NCBI GenBank assembly: GCA_021018815.1
Contig: JAITYX010000049.1
Location: 372,001-436,000, forward strand
Reading direction: 5' to 3'
DNA from: Talinum fruticosum
Lineage: Eukaryota; Streptophyta; Magnoliopsida; Caryophyllales; Talinaceae
DNA: 64,000 bases
Positions 45,037 to 56,617 of this stretch are shown one piece after another. A program made the position numbers and the translations under genes. Under the pieces are notes generated by a model. That model worked only from the letters and a program-made list of their open reading frames with translations. It made no database searches and was not told the origin of the DNA. Within the stretch, counting starts at the first letter, position 1. Each line of letters opens with the position of its first letter.

Positions 45037-46790
45037 ATGGCTCGGAACAATGGAGAGTTCGATGAAGGAAGGTCATCCACCAAACCACCAAAGTTTAAAG
45101 GGTTAAACTTTGTGCATTGGAAGAAACCGATGAAGTGCTTTCTATTGGACAACGATGAAGATGATTGGAAAATCATCCAAGAAGGCAACTACATCCCAAT
45201 GAAGATGGAAGGAATAAGATCTATACCTAAACAAAAATTCGAGTACACCAATGAAGAAGCGAGAGAAGTTCATACGTAATTTCAAAGCAATGAACATTCT
45301 AACGTGTGCTATCGACTCGGAAGAGTACAATAGAGTTTCAACTCGTGACACGGCCAAAGATGTGTGGGACACTCTTGTTAACACATATGAAGGAACAAAT
45401 CAAGTGAAACAGCCGAAGGTAAGCAAATATCTTCACAAATATGAGTTGTTTAAGATGGAGCCAGAGGAAAACATCACTCGGATGTATATTCGCTTCACTG
45501 AGATTACAAACAATCTCAAATCTCACAAAGAGATGTGCGGAAAGATTTTGAGAAGCCTACCAAAGAAGAGATGGGATCCCAAGGTGACAGCCATCGAGGA
45601 AGCTCGGAACCTCTCTCAACTAAAGCCGGACGAACCGATTGGGAAGCCGCTTGCCCATGAGATTCATCTCGAAGAAGAGGCCGCCGAGGTCGGCACCGGA
45701 AAGAACACCGCACCGAAGGCCTCAAAAAGTAGAAGCGAAAGTCCGAGCTCCTCGGACTCAAAAGAGAATCTGATGGAACTCATTGCCCGAGGCTTCAAAA
45801 GAATGATAAAGCATAAGAAGTGGGAAAAGAGGCCAAAGGAAGACTTCCACAAGAAAGATAAGAAGGACAGAAAAGGTAAATATTCCTCTCATTCAAAGTT
45901 ATCCTTAACTAAGAACTCGGCTGTTTTGAATGTGGCAGCAAAAATCACATAATCAAAGACTCGTCGAAGAGAAAGAAGGACAGACGGAAGAAGGCTATGA
46001 TGGCCACATGGAGCGATGACGACTCATCCGAAGATGAAGATGATTCCGATGAGTCAAAGTGTTTAATGGCACTAACAAACTCGAAGTTGAATCCGAGTCG
46101 GATGCCGACAACTTAGACACCGAGGAGACAAGTCCTCAGGAGGTAATTGAATATTTTCTCAAGTTCTCCAAAGCTGATTTAGCCGGATATATTTACACTC
46201 CGGAGGAAAAGTCCAATTCTAATTCTTCTCGGTTCAAAGAACAACTTGAGTCTCTTACTTCTAAGAGCAATGGTTTAAAAATCAAACTACAAAACCGAGA
46301 CTAACTCCGAGAGAACTCAAGACCAGTACTCAAGCTAATGAGACCGAGTCTAAGTCACTCGAAAAGAAAATGAGCATCCGAAAAGAAAGCTCAATGAGTC
46401 TCAAGAGCTTGTTTTGAAATTCACTCGAGTCGAAAAAACTTGACATGCATTTAGGCTCTCGGTATGTCTCCTTCAGGAAAGAAGGACTTGGTTTAAATAA
46501 ATAGGAGGAATCTAATTCCTACTCTAATATTTTCAAAAAGGATTCCAAAACCGTGAAGTTCGGGAAAGCTGAGCATGGTCCCATTCATAAGAATGAAAGA
46601 TGGAGTAAGCTCGGACTCAGTTTACAAGAAAAACTTTCTCCACCTATTTACAAAAGAAAAGTTTTTCAAAAGAAAGAGACACATACTTAGTTTTCTAGAA
46701 AAAGACTCAGGATCGGACCAAACCCAAAATCATTCAAATCTGGGTTTCCAAGAGCGTTCTTCCTTAGAAAAGGACCACAAGTAAAGGGAG
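45037..46790 (+). pseudogene. Copia B gag and linker
   Basis: Starts MARNNGEFDEGRSSTKPPKF at ATG 45037. One frameshift near 45270 leads into a long open frame (45251-45952) covering the UBN2 body: VWDTLVNTYEGTNQVKQPK, KYLHKYELFKMEPEENITRM, LPKKRWDPKVTAIEEARNL, then a Lys-rich stretch. Another shift before the knuckle gives CFECGSKNHIIKDS, where the fourth ligand Cys is Ser. An acidic linker (46059-46304) and a basic tail follow. It would form the capsid and bind RNA. Only two or three lesions separate it from an open frame. Confidence 0.83.
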
Positions 46791-46856
46791 TTACTCGGGT
46801 TCGTTAGAGGAAGTGAGAAGGGTTAGTTTGTTTCTAACTTGTAGGTAACTCGAAAA

Positions 46857-47230
46857 AGATGAAAGGTCATTGGTACTTAGATAGTGGATGTTCACGCCAC
46901 ATGTCGGAGATTGAAGACTTTTTTCTGAGTTAGCAGATCTAAAAGGAGGCAAAGTCACATTAGGAGATGACAAGTAAGGACAAGATAGTTGGGATTGGCA
47001 AGATTGGTGAAGGAGACAACCTAGTCGGTTCGGTTTATCTTGTCAATGGATTAAAGTACAATCTTCTCAACGTCTCTCAATTGTGTGACAAAGGCCAAGA
47101 GTTAAGGTTCACTAAGACCAACTACTACATTTCGATGCGGTTACCAAAGAGACTAAGCTATCGGGTAAGAGGTCAAGTAACACCTATACTATTCCTCTTT
47201 CTTATCCAAATCAGAATTTATCTTGCTTGA
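46857..47230 (+). pseudogene. Copia B protease remnant
   Basis: Active site WYLDSGCSRHMS with D-S-G intact (Asp codon 46880-46882). GGKVTLGDD follows, then a shift into KIVGIGKIGEGDNLVGSVYL and VNGLKYNLLNVSQLCDKGQE. Broken once early and once later. Confidence 0.82.
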
Positions 47231-48130
47231 AAAGCATCTTTGAATGATGATTCTTGGACATGGCATTGCAGACTACGTCATGTTAGCATGCACACTATCA
47301 AAAAGCTTACATCTCATGGTTTAGTTAGGGGCATACCTTCATCGTGCATTTAAGAGAGATAAAATCGTGAAGCATGAACAAAAGGGAAACAAGTCAAATC
47401 ATCCTTCAAACCACGCAAAACTGTTTCCATATCCAAAGTGCTTGAATTTCTTCATATGGATTTGTGTGGTGAAATTTCGTGAAATGCCTTGGAGGTAAAT
47501 CATATGTACTTGCGATTGTTGATGATTTCTCATGCTTTACCTGGATTTGTTTTCTTAAAAACAAGAATAAAGCCTTCAAAGAGTTCAGTAAGCTCTACAG
47601 AAAAATTCAAGTGGAGTGTCAAACTTAGATTAGAAGAATTCGAACTAATCATGGAAGGGAGTTCGACTACTAAGAATTTACAGAGTTACGTGACAAGAAT
47701 GGTATCTCTCACAACTTCTTAACACCCAAAACGCCCTACAAAATGGAGTAGGGCAAAGAAAGAACCAAACTCTTGAAGAAATAGGAAGGACAATGATGAT
47801 TGAAAATGATCTACCAGTATTATTTCGGGCTGAGGCAGCCAACACAAAGAAATTACACACTCAATAGATGCCTCATCGGACCCATCTTGAAGAAAACTCC
47901 TTACGAGCTTTACAAGGGAAAGAAACCCAACATCACACACTTCAAACCATCTGGATGTAAGTGCTTTGTTCACCATAACGGTAAGGATCACTCGACTAAA
48001 TTTAATGCTAGGTCGGATGAAGGTATATTTCTAGTTTACTCATCTCACACTAAAGCTTATCATGTTTTTAACAAAAGAACTAACAAAATAGAAGAAAGTA
48101 TCCACGTTGTGTTTGATTAGATAGATCATG
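47231..48130 (+). pseudogene. Copia B integrase remnant
   Basis: The finger reads WTWHCRLRHVSMHTIKKL: the expected HRRLGH has become HCRLRH, and the Cys side is lost (EA-stop-TKGK). The core LEFLHMDLCGE is followed by shifted frames. The C-terminal region 47800-48120 is open: YELYKGKKPNITHFKPSGC, DEGIFLVYSSHTKAYHVFN. Confidence 0.8.
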
Positions 48131-48529
48131 GAAGAGCAAGTGAGTCGACCTTCTCGGATCCGAGACTTAGTCGAGATGAAGATGACCTTGCTGAAGCCGA
48201 GCTCGAAGGAGTCAAAAGAAAGGAACTAAGGCAACTCGGAATGAGGCAACACGTAACATTGTGACTCGGATCGAAAAACTCAAGAGCCGGCTCGAATGCC
48301 GATGGACAAGCAAATAAAGTGACTCAATAAGCTCAAACAACCGAAGATCAGCCATTTCAACCAATAAATGTAGTGAACCGGAGGACAGGTAAAGCATTCA
48401 AATATGCGTCTAGCCACCCACTCGTGAACATTCTATCTAACATTAACAAGTGGGGTAAGAACTCGTTCTTCTTTGTAAAATTTGTGTGCATTCACTACAT
48501 TCATATCATTAACAAAACCCAGAAATGCA

Positions 48530-50013
48530 CTAGAGGCCCTAAATGAACCTAAATGGGTAAAGGCCATGCAAGAAGAGCTTAATCAATTTGAAAAAACCAA
48601 GTCCGAACTCAAACCAAATGACCCTTTGACCACCGAGTCATAGGAACCAAATGGGTTTTCAAAAGCAAACTGGATGAGGATGGGTTGGTAGTCGAAATAA
48701 GGCTAGACTTGTAGCTTAGGGTTATAATCAAGAAGAAGGATTTGATTGTGGGGAAACCTTTACAAGATCAAAGCAATCGGAATCTTGTTGGCATTTGCAT
48801 CTAGCATGAATATTAAATATATCAAATGGATGTTAGATGTGCTTTTCGAATGGTTTCATTCAAGAAGAAGTCTATGTTGAACAACCCTCTGGATTTGAAA
48901 ACTCATAATTTCCAAATCATGTTTTCAAATTGCAAAAGACTTTATATGATCTTAAACAAGCTCCCGGAGCTTAGAATGAAAGATCGAGCGGTTTCTTTGT
49001 TGAAAATGATTTCAAAAGAGGTCAGATTTACAAAACTCTTTTCATAAAAACCAAGGGGAAAGATTTCCTTATTACTCATATTTATGTTGATGATATTATT
49101 TTTGGAGTTACTAATGAAACTCTAAGTCGAGAGTTTTATGAGTTAATGAGACAGGAGTTCCAAATGAGCATTATAGAAGAGCTCAATTTCTTTCTTAGTC
49201 TACAAATCATACAAGACAAAGATGAAATCTATGTCCATCAATCTAAGGAGTTGTTGAAAAAGTACAAACTTCAAGATGTGAACCATGCAGCCACACCTAT
49301 GAGTAGCAGTATGAAACTGGACTCGGACGAAAAAGGTAAAGCTATAGATCGAAACTCTATAGAGGTATGATTGGATCGCTCTATCTCACATCCAATGAGG
49401 CCAAACATTATGTTTAGTGTCTGTTTGTGTGCAAGACTTCAAGCTAATCCAAAAGAATCACATCTTACAGCGGTGAAGAGGATTTTCAAATACCTTGCTA
49501 GGACTCGGAATCTTGGTCTATGGTTTTCAAGAGACTCGAACCGGCCCTCACTGGATACTCGGATGGTGACTATGCTGGTTACAAAGTTTATAGAAAGAGC
49601 ACATCATGAGCATGCCAATTTCTAGGTCAGTCCCTTATATCTTGGCACTCAAAGAAATAGAACTCCTTTGCTCTATCAACTCGCCGAAGCCGAGTACATT
49701 GCAACTGGACCTTCTTGTGCTCGGATTCTGTGGATCAAGCAAGCACTTAAAGGATCTTGGACTCTCATTCAAATCTATCACAATCAAGTGTGACAATCAA
49801 AGTGCAATCAACATCACTAAGAATCCAAGTACAACACTCAAAGACAAAGTATATTGAGGTCAGGTATCATTTTCTAAGAGACCATTCTGAGAAAGGTGAT
49901 GTTGAACTTGAATTCATTCCTACGAAGTTTTAGTTACTGATATTTTCACTAAGCCATTTATTGAGGATCGGTTTTGTTTTATTAGGAATGAGCTTGGCAT
50001 GATTAATGCATGA
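48530..50013 (+). pseudogene. Copia B reverse transcriptase and RNase H remnant
   Basis: The RT start ALEALNEPKWVKAMQEELNQ is recognisable. The palm is in pieces (LLAFASSMNIKYIKW). The catalytic box YVDDIIFGVTNET lies at about 49084-49122. MRQEFQMSIIEELNFFLSLQ and ELLKKYKLQDVNHAATPM follow in frame at 49146-49370. RNase H blocks follow: GYSDGDYAGYKVYRKSTS, SLISWHSKK, IKCDNQSAINITKNPST and HIEVRYHF-like near 49860, ending GMINA and stop at 50013. Heavily shifted. Confidence 0.83.
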
Positions 50014-50587
50014 TTATGTGTTTTTCTAAGTGAACTTTCCTTATATAATTATGTGTTACATGTTTTTGTTTTATCTTAATAACAAATGGATTAGTTGACC
50101 AAGTGAAACGGAGCTATGAGTTATTAGGTCACTAAGTGTTCTGGGTCACTCGTAAATCGTACGAGTCGATTCGGTTTTGAGAAAAATTGACATCAAACTT
50201 CCGGAATCATCTCTAGATAAATGGAGAATTTAAGAAATATTTTTGAAAAGTCTTTCTTCTCTCTCTCTCTCTCTCTCTCGCCACATGTTTCGATTAGAGA
50301 AAACTAGTCGTTGGAAGAAATCTGCTGGAATTCTAACCGTTAGAGAGCGAACGTCACACCTATCTCAAATGGCCGTTAGAGATCATGTCAGATTGAAGGC
50401 TGAAAGTCATTTCTTTTGGCTATAAATAGCTTCCCTTTACCTTCATTTCGTTACTTTACTCACTGCCATGTTACTTTCTAAAAATTCTTTCTCCTTAGAA
50501 TTCTCTCTCTCTCCGAATTCTAAGCGCTCTATCACTCTCTTTGCTCTCTCTCTCTCGTGTCGTCTCGACTTCTCAAAAATTCTCACC
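50014..50587 (+). promoter_or_regulatory. Leader between pol and third ORF in copia B, with TATA box
   Basis: Untranslated stretch of 574 bases: a (CT)n run at 50256-50279, then GGCTATAAATAGCTTCCC with TATAAATA at 50421-50428. This is 167 bases before the third ORF. The same arrangement occurs in copy E, suggesting a separate promoter for the third ORF. Confidence 0.6.
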
Positions 50588-52180
50588 ATGCCTAACAGAG
50601 GTTCTTCTCCTGATCTGCTAGGGTCTGCTACCAAGAAGCCCCACACCAAAACTCCTCAAGATGGTACCTTTAATCCTTCTAAGATCTTCGTCACCTAACA
50701 TCTTATATTGGATGACAAATTCTTTCCAACCACCTCATTTTTGTGGTTGCAGCATATAAAGAGTACTAGATTGTACAATTTCTTGTGCTTCTATGAATTT
50801 ACTTATCCTGAACTTGTTGTCGAGTTCTACTCTAATATGTCTTACTCTAAGGGAGTCATTACCTCACGAGTTCAAGAGAAGGTTGTTCATGTCAACCTCT
50901 CTCTCCTTCACAAAATTTTCGAAGTCTCTTCTCTTTTTCTTAACTGTAATCCCATCCCATTTGCGGAGATTGCTGATGAATTCTTTGAGAAGTACGCCAA
51001 GGAGGTCCTTGAGTCACGCAAAAATTTCTTAGTGACTCGGATGAAGACCGAGGCCGGACTACTTTGCTTTCTTTTGATGATAATTCTTCTCTCATCATTC
51101 TAGCAAAGAGAATCCAATTCCAAGATTCTCAAAACTTTATTTGATATTTTGGAGGGCTACGACGTAGACCTCATCCCCTCTATTCTTTATCAGATGGCTT
51201 CGTGTCCGCTCGCCTAAAAAATCTGCTCCTTTCCCCTTTCGAGCCCTTCCGATCGTAATCTTTAAACAGTTCAAGGTTCCCTTTCCTCATATCCTAATGT
51301 CGTTTTTGAGGCTGCCATAGTGGTTGGTAGAAAGGAGCTTCGGGTTATGGATACCAGGAAGTCAAGCCTGGTGTTTGGGTTCATGAGTCCGAGTTAAAAC
51401 ACCCTCCACCCCCTCCCACTCAGACTTAGATTCCTCTATCACTTCCTCCTCCATCCACTGGTCCCTCCACTTCTCAACCACCTTCTGCAGCGTATGCTAC
51501 TATGTTTACTTGTTTTGGTAGACAAAATCTCTTACGTGATCCGAAGAAGTTCGCGACACCCTCCGCTCTCTCAAAACTATCCTTCAAAGCCTGGTGATCA
51601 ACCAAAAGATAAGTCGAGTCTCGGATCTGGGAACACCGGGATCTGCTGATCGAACTAAAGGGCATCATGAACGAATACCACGAGCAGCTTCAACTTCTCC
51701 AAGAACGCCGATCTAAGGCTGCTCAGGACCTAGAAACCTTAGATACCTCTGAGGAGTCCTCCAGACCAGCCAAGTCTCCTTCAGCTGAGTTCACATAAGA
51801 AGAAGCTGCAGCTGAAGCAGCTCAACCTAAAGAGGAGAAGGAACAAGAGAAGGAGGAGAAGAAAGAGAAAGAGGAGGTCGCTCAACCTGAGGGACAAGGT
51901 GCAGCAACCCATGAACCAAAACCGATCTCCTCATATGATGATCCGAGTGGGTCGGAAGAAGCCGAGGACATTGGTCGATCCACGGCTATTAAGTCGAAGC
52001 ACCTCCCTCCGCTATCTTCCGGGAGGATTTTCCTGAGGAAAATATGCCCTCGGCTTAGATGACCAGGACGGAGCCACTTCGAACATCCTTATGCTGTCGC
52101 CGCCACGATCATCCACTTCCTCTCAAGCATATCAGCATCGCCGCACTGTTCGTCCCTCCTCCTCCCCATAGCAAGGCCCC
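50588..52180 (+). pseudogene. Copia B third ORF (env-like / Transposase_32-like)
   Basis: Starts MPNRGSSPDLLGSATKKPHT at ATG 50588 in CACCATGCC context. A TAA at 50696 stands where copy E has CAA; otherwise the frame continues to 51103 with DDKFFPTTSFLWLQH, YEFTYPELVVEFYSNM and KVVHVNLSLLHKIFEVS. The YPELVxEFYxNM block is the signature of the Transposase_32/env-like proteins that follow pol in many Sireviruses. After shifts comes a Pro-rich tract near 51405-51480, a coiled-coil-like LKGIMNEYHEQLQLLQERRS (51655-51715), and a Glu/Lys/Ala-rich region near 51790-51900. No clear signal peptide or membrane segment. Function unknown. Confidence 0.7.
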
Positions 52181-52630
52181 CTTCTTGATTTTTTTTCTTT
52201 TATTTTTTTATCCAACATCAATTGTACTCACTTGATAGTTTGTTCCCTCTTTTGATGAAATGCAAGGGAGAGAAATATAGAAATTTTGATGTTGTGTTTA
52301 GGGGAGTTCACCCTCTCTTTCTTGGAGCAATGAATGGATGAATATTTTTTTTAACGGACTTATCTCCGAGTTACTTCTTTCCGAGTTAGATATTTCTTAT
52401 TATCTTTTTCTCGCTCCGATATAATTTGTTCATTTCTTTGCTCTAATATGTTATCCGCATAACTGTTATGAGTGATGATAGTATCTCGCTATGCATCTTA
52501 TAAGTATGGAATGCTTCTCATTCGTCACTCCTCACTCGATATACTCTGCATAGTGAAAATAAAAACTCATGTTTGGCGCTAACAAGTTTCTATTTAACTC
52601 GTGGAATGCCTTTTATCAAAAAGGGGAGAT
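52181..52630 (+). other. Copia B 3' untranslated tail and PPT
   Basis: AT-rich tail after the third ORF, including ATGCAAGGGAGAG and TTAGGGGAGTTCACC blocks shared with C. It ends in the polypurine tract AAAAAGGGGAGAT at 52618-52630, next to the LTR. Confidence 0.75.
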
Positions 52631-54088
52631 TGAAGACTCGGTTTCTAACTCTAAGTCATTCCGAGTAATACATGAAGAACTCGGGTATAAATCTCACTTT
52701 TCCTAAGTTTTGATTTCAACTCATGATGAGCATTATAGAAACTCTTGTATAAGTTTTCATTCATTTTTTACCGACTCAGCAAGCACATTATTATATATAT
52801 TCTACACTCGATGTTTCGACTCACTCGGACATCACTCAAAACTATCGCATACTCACATAATTTCTCCAACACATTTATTCCGAGTAATAACTACATATTT
52901 CAACGCAAAGAGAATTACAGTGTTAATTCCTTATTCTAAGTCGAGTTTTCTCCTTGAGAATTATTTGTCCAGATCAAGTTGATAAACTCGATGTTCTATT
53001 CTTTTAACTTGATTATCTTTAGGATTGACTCTAATGGAATTTGAGTATACTGAATATTAGACTCGGAAAATTCCACTTCTCTAGGCCCAAGATAATTAAG
53101 CACTTAATTGTTCTAATTTAATAATTATATGTGCCTAATCTTGGACCAAAGTATTTAATACTTTGAGAACCAATGTCGTTTAATTTTGTAGGTTATTCAA
53201 ACGAGGCTAACTCATTTTTGAAATACAAACGTAGCTGACTTCTAGCTATCAATCACCAGCAGACATGCTTTATCTACTCCTCGAACATGGCTCAAATACC
53301 GTGTCAAGGTTGTTCGTTTCCAAAGCTGGAAAACTCCAGCTCTAGGCTTAGCGGTTGTTTCCAGCACAACTTTTAGTCACCACCAAGTGATTGGACCACA
53401 TTTTACAGCCAAGAGCCATTACACAACGTTTACATCCCAACAAATCTTTTTTATCGACTCAAAGGAGCCGTTACAACGGCCGGTGAAGACTTTTGTTCAG
53501 AACCAAGACTCGACGGTTACTCGCTTGGTTGGATATAAATAGAAGCCACCTCACAAGACTAGGAGATTGCTTAACATCATTAAAAAACACATTACTTGAG
53601 CAAACATTATTGTTTTCAAATTCAATCCTCTATTTACAACTCCCAATCTATATTTAATATTTTCCGAGTTGTAAAGTCTTATAATCAGTCACATTCTTTT
53701 CTTATTTTCTGAGTAAGGTCCCTTGACTGAGTTGTAAGGGTTAACTCAGCTCGGTTGTCCTTGACTATAAAGGTTACCTCAATAAGGAAGTACTAGATCA
53801 AATAAAGGAACTTTTGAGTCTAGGAAAACATTGTAAGGAATTATTTAAGGGAGCAATTCTGGTAGAGTCAAACCTTTGTACTTTGAGGATTCAAAATAGT
53901 AGATTTGACTTGGTGCTTGGACTAGCAAGTGACCGTGGTTTTCTACCCCATGAGGGTTTCCACGTATTTTTAGAGAGTTAGCTGTTTATCACTTTTCAAG
54001 AAAAAATTGTCTAAGTTCTTTTAAATTTCCTCATCACCCTATTCATCCTCCTCTAGGGTGACTTTGACTCTCCAAGAGCAAAGCTTTA
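52631..54088 (+). repeat. 3' LTR of copia B (1458 bp)
   Basis: TGAAGACTCGGTTTC at the start, GAGCAAAGCTTTA at the end, hairpin CACCCTA...TAGGGTG at 54035-54060. It aligns with the 5' LTR except for the deletions noted there. Confidence 0.9.
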
Positions 54089-54600
54089 GGTTCTTCATCC
54101 CTTTTAAGGCAGAGTGACAGCTTTAAATCCGTACAATTCCTCATCATTAGCATCGTGTTCGATCTCCACTACGGACTCTTTGGAAGTGATAGTAGCATAA
54201 AGATTATCCCCGTTGATAGTGATGACCTTACCATTGATGATCATTTTGACCTTCCGATGCAGTGTGGAGGGCACTACTCGATGATCGTGCAACCAAGGGT
54301 GTCCTAGAAACAAATTGAAAGTAGCAGGATATCTAGGACTTGGAATTAAATATTCCTCTCCACTGGCCCTACATTGATTAGTAAGGTCACTATTCCGAAG
54401 ACTGTTCTTCTAGAATTATCATATGCTCGAAGATGAACAGTTTTCTTAGAGAGTTGTTGCTCCTTAATTACTATCCTCTTAGCAGTTCACTAGTGACACA
54501 CGTTAACCGTTGATCCGTTGTCTACCAAGGTTAAGGGAACAAACTTGTTAATACAAGTTACACTTAAATAAAGGGCATTGTTGTATACAACGCCTTCTTT
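54089..54600 (-). pseudogene. G1 aspartic protease remnant
   Basis: Minus strand: INKFVPLTLVDNGSTVNVC near 54490-54555 keeps the catalytic Asp. Open frame 54104-54313 reads LGHPWLHDHRVVPSTLHRKV and INGDNLYATITSKESVVEIE, colinear with G2 at 11310-11500. Copia B cuts it at 54088 and the reading continues at 43636. Confidence 0.8.
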
Positions 54601-56617
54601 TGCGAGATCCTTCTAATCAAAAGTAATGCTTCCATCCCCACTATTGACCAATCTTACTACTTCCTCTAGCTTGGTGTCGGGAGAAACTTTGATCTTGCTT
54701 GAGTGCATTGATCAAGGCTTGACTATGTTTCGGGAAGCGGATATCAATTGCCAGATTGAAATGTCGGCCTTTAATTTATGGAGTTGCTTAAGGATTGGGT
54801 CATCTTCCTTTATAGCTTCGGGTTCTTTTGGGGCTTCCTAAGTCTGTTGTGGACCAAGGGCGTGTTATGTCGTCCCGATCTAGTAAGAAACTGAATAGTA
54901 GAGCTCTTAGTGTTTCCCCAAAAGTCTTCTTCTAAGGTTGCTTGTGCCCTGAAGTCGTCACTATTGTTGTCATCATCTTTTGTTTCGTAGACATCTTCTT
55001 CATCACTTACCCACAACCCATGGACTTCCGGATCTAATGATGGTAGATTAAGAAGCGATTGTGACCGATTAACATCTCGAATAAAGATAGAAGGATCCTA
55101 CCGACTTGGTGTGGGCTCGGTAAAGATGGATAAGGTACCGCTAAAAGGGTTTTTATTATTACTTGGTTTCTAGGCAACCTTAGGCAAGGTAATTGGGCAT
55201 TTCGAAACATATCTTCCAGTTTGTTCTTGAATGTCCAACTCCGTTCGATATCATGTCCACGTGCATGATGGTATTTGCAAAATTTTCTCGCGTCCCAATT
55301 CTTATATTGTTTCTTGGTTTCGATTCTCGCTCTAATAGGTAGCAACTCTATTTTCCCTTTCTCCAAGAGACGGTCAAGGGCTTGAGCATAAGTAGTATCC
55401 ATAGGAGTGTAGTCGAGTATACCTATTGAGGGCATTGACATCTACACCCCTGGTAGCATTGTCAGCATTGGAGGTTTTCTTATCTTTGGAATGATAATTA
55501 ACTTTATATCCGGTTGCAACTTTTGTGGTTGCGGTGGATAGTTCTTCTTTATCAACGAACCGGCATCTCCGAGGGCCGAAAAGTTCATCATGGATAAGAA
55601 TTTGAGGTGCTGATTATGATTAGGTCTGAAGGTTCTTTACAATGATGTAGACTTGATCTTTCTCGGAGGATCGGTCAACCTTGTGGGCTGCCTTTGCTCT
55701 CCATCCGGTTAGGAAATCGGTGAAGCTCTCCTTCTCACCTTGTTTAATTAACTCCAAGTCTCTAAGAGTGATAGGTAGATCTATGTTATAGGAGTATTGA
55801 TGGAAGAACTCCTTCCACAAATCTTTCCAATTGGTGACCTTGTGTGGGTCAATCGCATTATACGACTTCATGACGTCGGTATCAAATGTCCAAGGGAAGA
55901 TGATGTGGTAAGTGTCTTCGGGAATGTTTTTAAGAGTCATTGCTCCCAAGAAGTTGCGTACGTAATGATAGGGATTCTCGAAACCTTTGAACTTAATATT
56001 AGGCATAGTAAACTTAGGAGGTAATTTACCCTTAGGAATTGAAGTGAATCCCTTATGATCGAAAAAATGATTGCTGAACACGGATGATTCTCTCAACATC
56101 CGTTATATCCGATCTATACCGAATCGGACCGAGTTTTGGATTCAGGCTTAGGGGATTCATGTTTAGGATTATCTCGGAGAATATTGGACGGGTGGAGGTG
56201 GTATAACCAAAGCCATTTCCTTTTCACACGCTCGGCTTCTTCGACCTCTTCTCTTCTTCTACGTTTAGCTTCCTCATCTCTCTTACTAGCCTCAATAGCC
56301 CTTATGATTTCCTTAAGATCTCTTGATATAGAGGATATATGTTCCTCTTGATCACTCAACCTAGTTTCCATCTTAGCTATATTTTCATTAAGCATACCGA
56401 GGTTAAGATACATTACGGGATTGGGACCCATTGGAGGGGAACTCTTTTTAGGTACTTGTCTTAGAACAAGGAGTGGATTGTGACGGTGTATTATGCACTG
56501 AAGCTTGTCGCAGCGATGTAGACCACGAGTAGAAAGAAATGATGATATGCCGAACTCTTTGGCTAGACGTTCTAATCTTTTACAGCTTGGATTCCAACGA
56601 TACTCGGTTGTCGTAGA
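54601..56617 (-). pseudogene. G1 gag remnant
   Basis: N-terminal part (56114-56617): a Glu/Arg-rich helix (DQEEHISSISRDLKEIIRAI, then EAKRRRREEVEEAERVKR). Then the Retrotrans_gag capsid core is open at 55620-56099: PHKVTNWKDLWKEFFHQYSY, LRDLELIKQGEKESFTDFLT and GWRAKAAHKV. Next TYAQALDRLLEKGKIELLPI and a zinc-type region CKYHHARGHDIERS, in which the last expected Cys is Ser. The tail runs to the protease. Capsid and nucleocapsid of a Tat-like gypsy. Copia E truncates the start at 56617. Confidence 0.83.

Larger units (their letters stand above)
43637..54088 (+). mobile_element. Ty1/copia Sirevirus-like element B, both LTRs, 10.45 kb
   Basis: Complete in outline: 5' LTR, PBS, gag, protease, integrase, RT, RNase H, leader with TATA box, third ORF, PPT and 3' LTR. 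Flanks GGTGC (43632-43636) and GGTTC (54089-54093) match at 4 of 5, a decayed target duplication. It is inserted in gypsy G1 between protease and linker. Pol is riddled with shifts. The LTRs differ by large deletions and many substitutions, so the insertion is not recent. Confidence 0.9.
28839..56617 (-). mobile_element. Ty3/gypsy Tat-like element G1, multiply interrupted
   Basis: Reading the minus strand from 56617: gag (56617-55034), protease (54600-54089), [copia B], pro-RT linker (43636-43147), RT (to 41475), [solo LTR X2, 37993-41474], RNase H and integrase (37992-36190), two antisense ORFs, PPT (30282) and 3' LTR (28839). Sequence and reading order resume correctly across each insertion, with target duplications at B (GGTGC/GGTTC) and X2 (AGGTG). 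The 5' LTR and gag start lie beyond copia E, off the window. That the antisense genes and X1 belong to the same element is inferred from order, PPT and LTR identity. Confidence 0.7.

Noticed and set aside
45516..45761. Minus-strand frame rich in Arg/Ser
   Set aside because: Antisense shadow of copia B gag.
43632..54093. Copia B as a recent insertion
   Set aside because: Its LTRs differ by large deletions and many substitutions and the target duplication is already imperfect.
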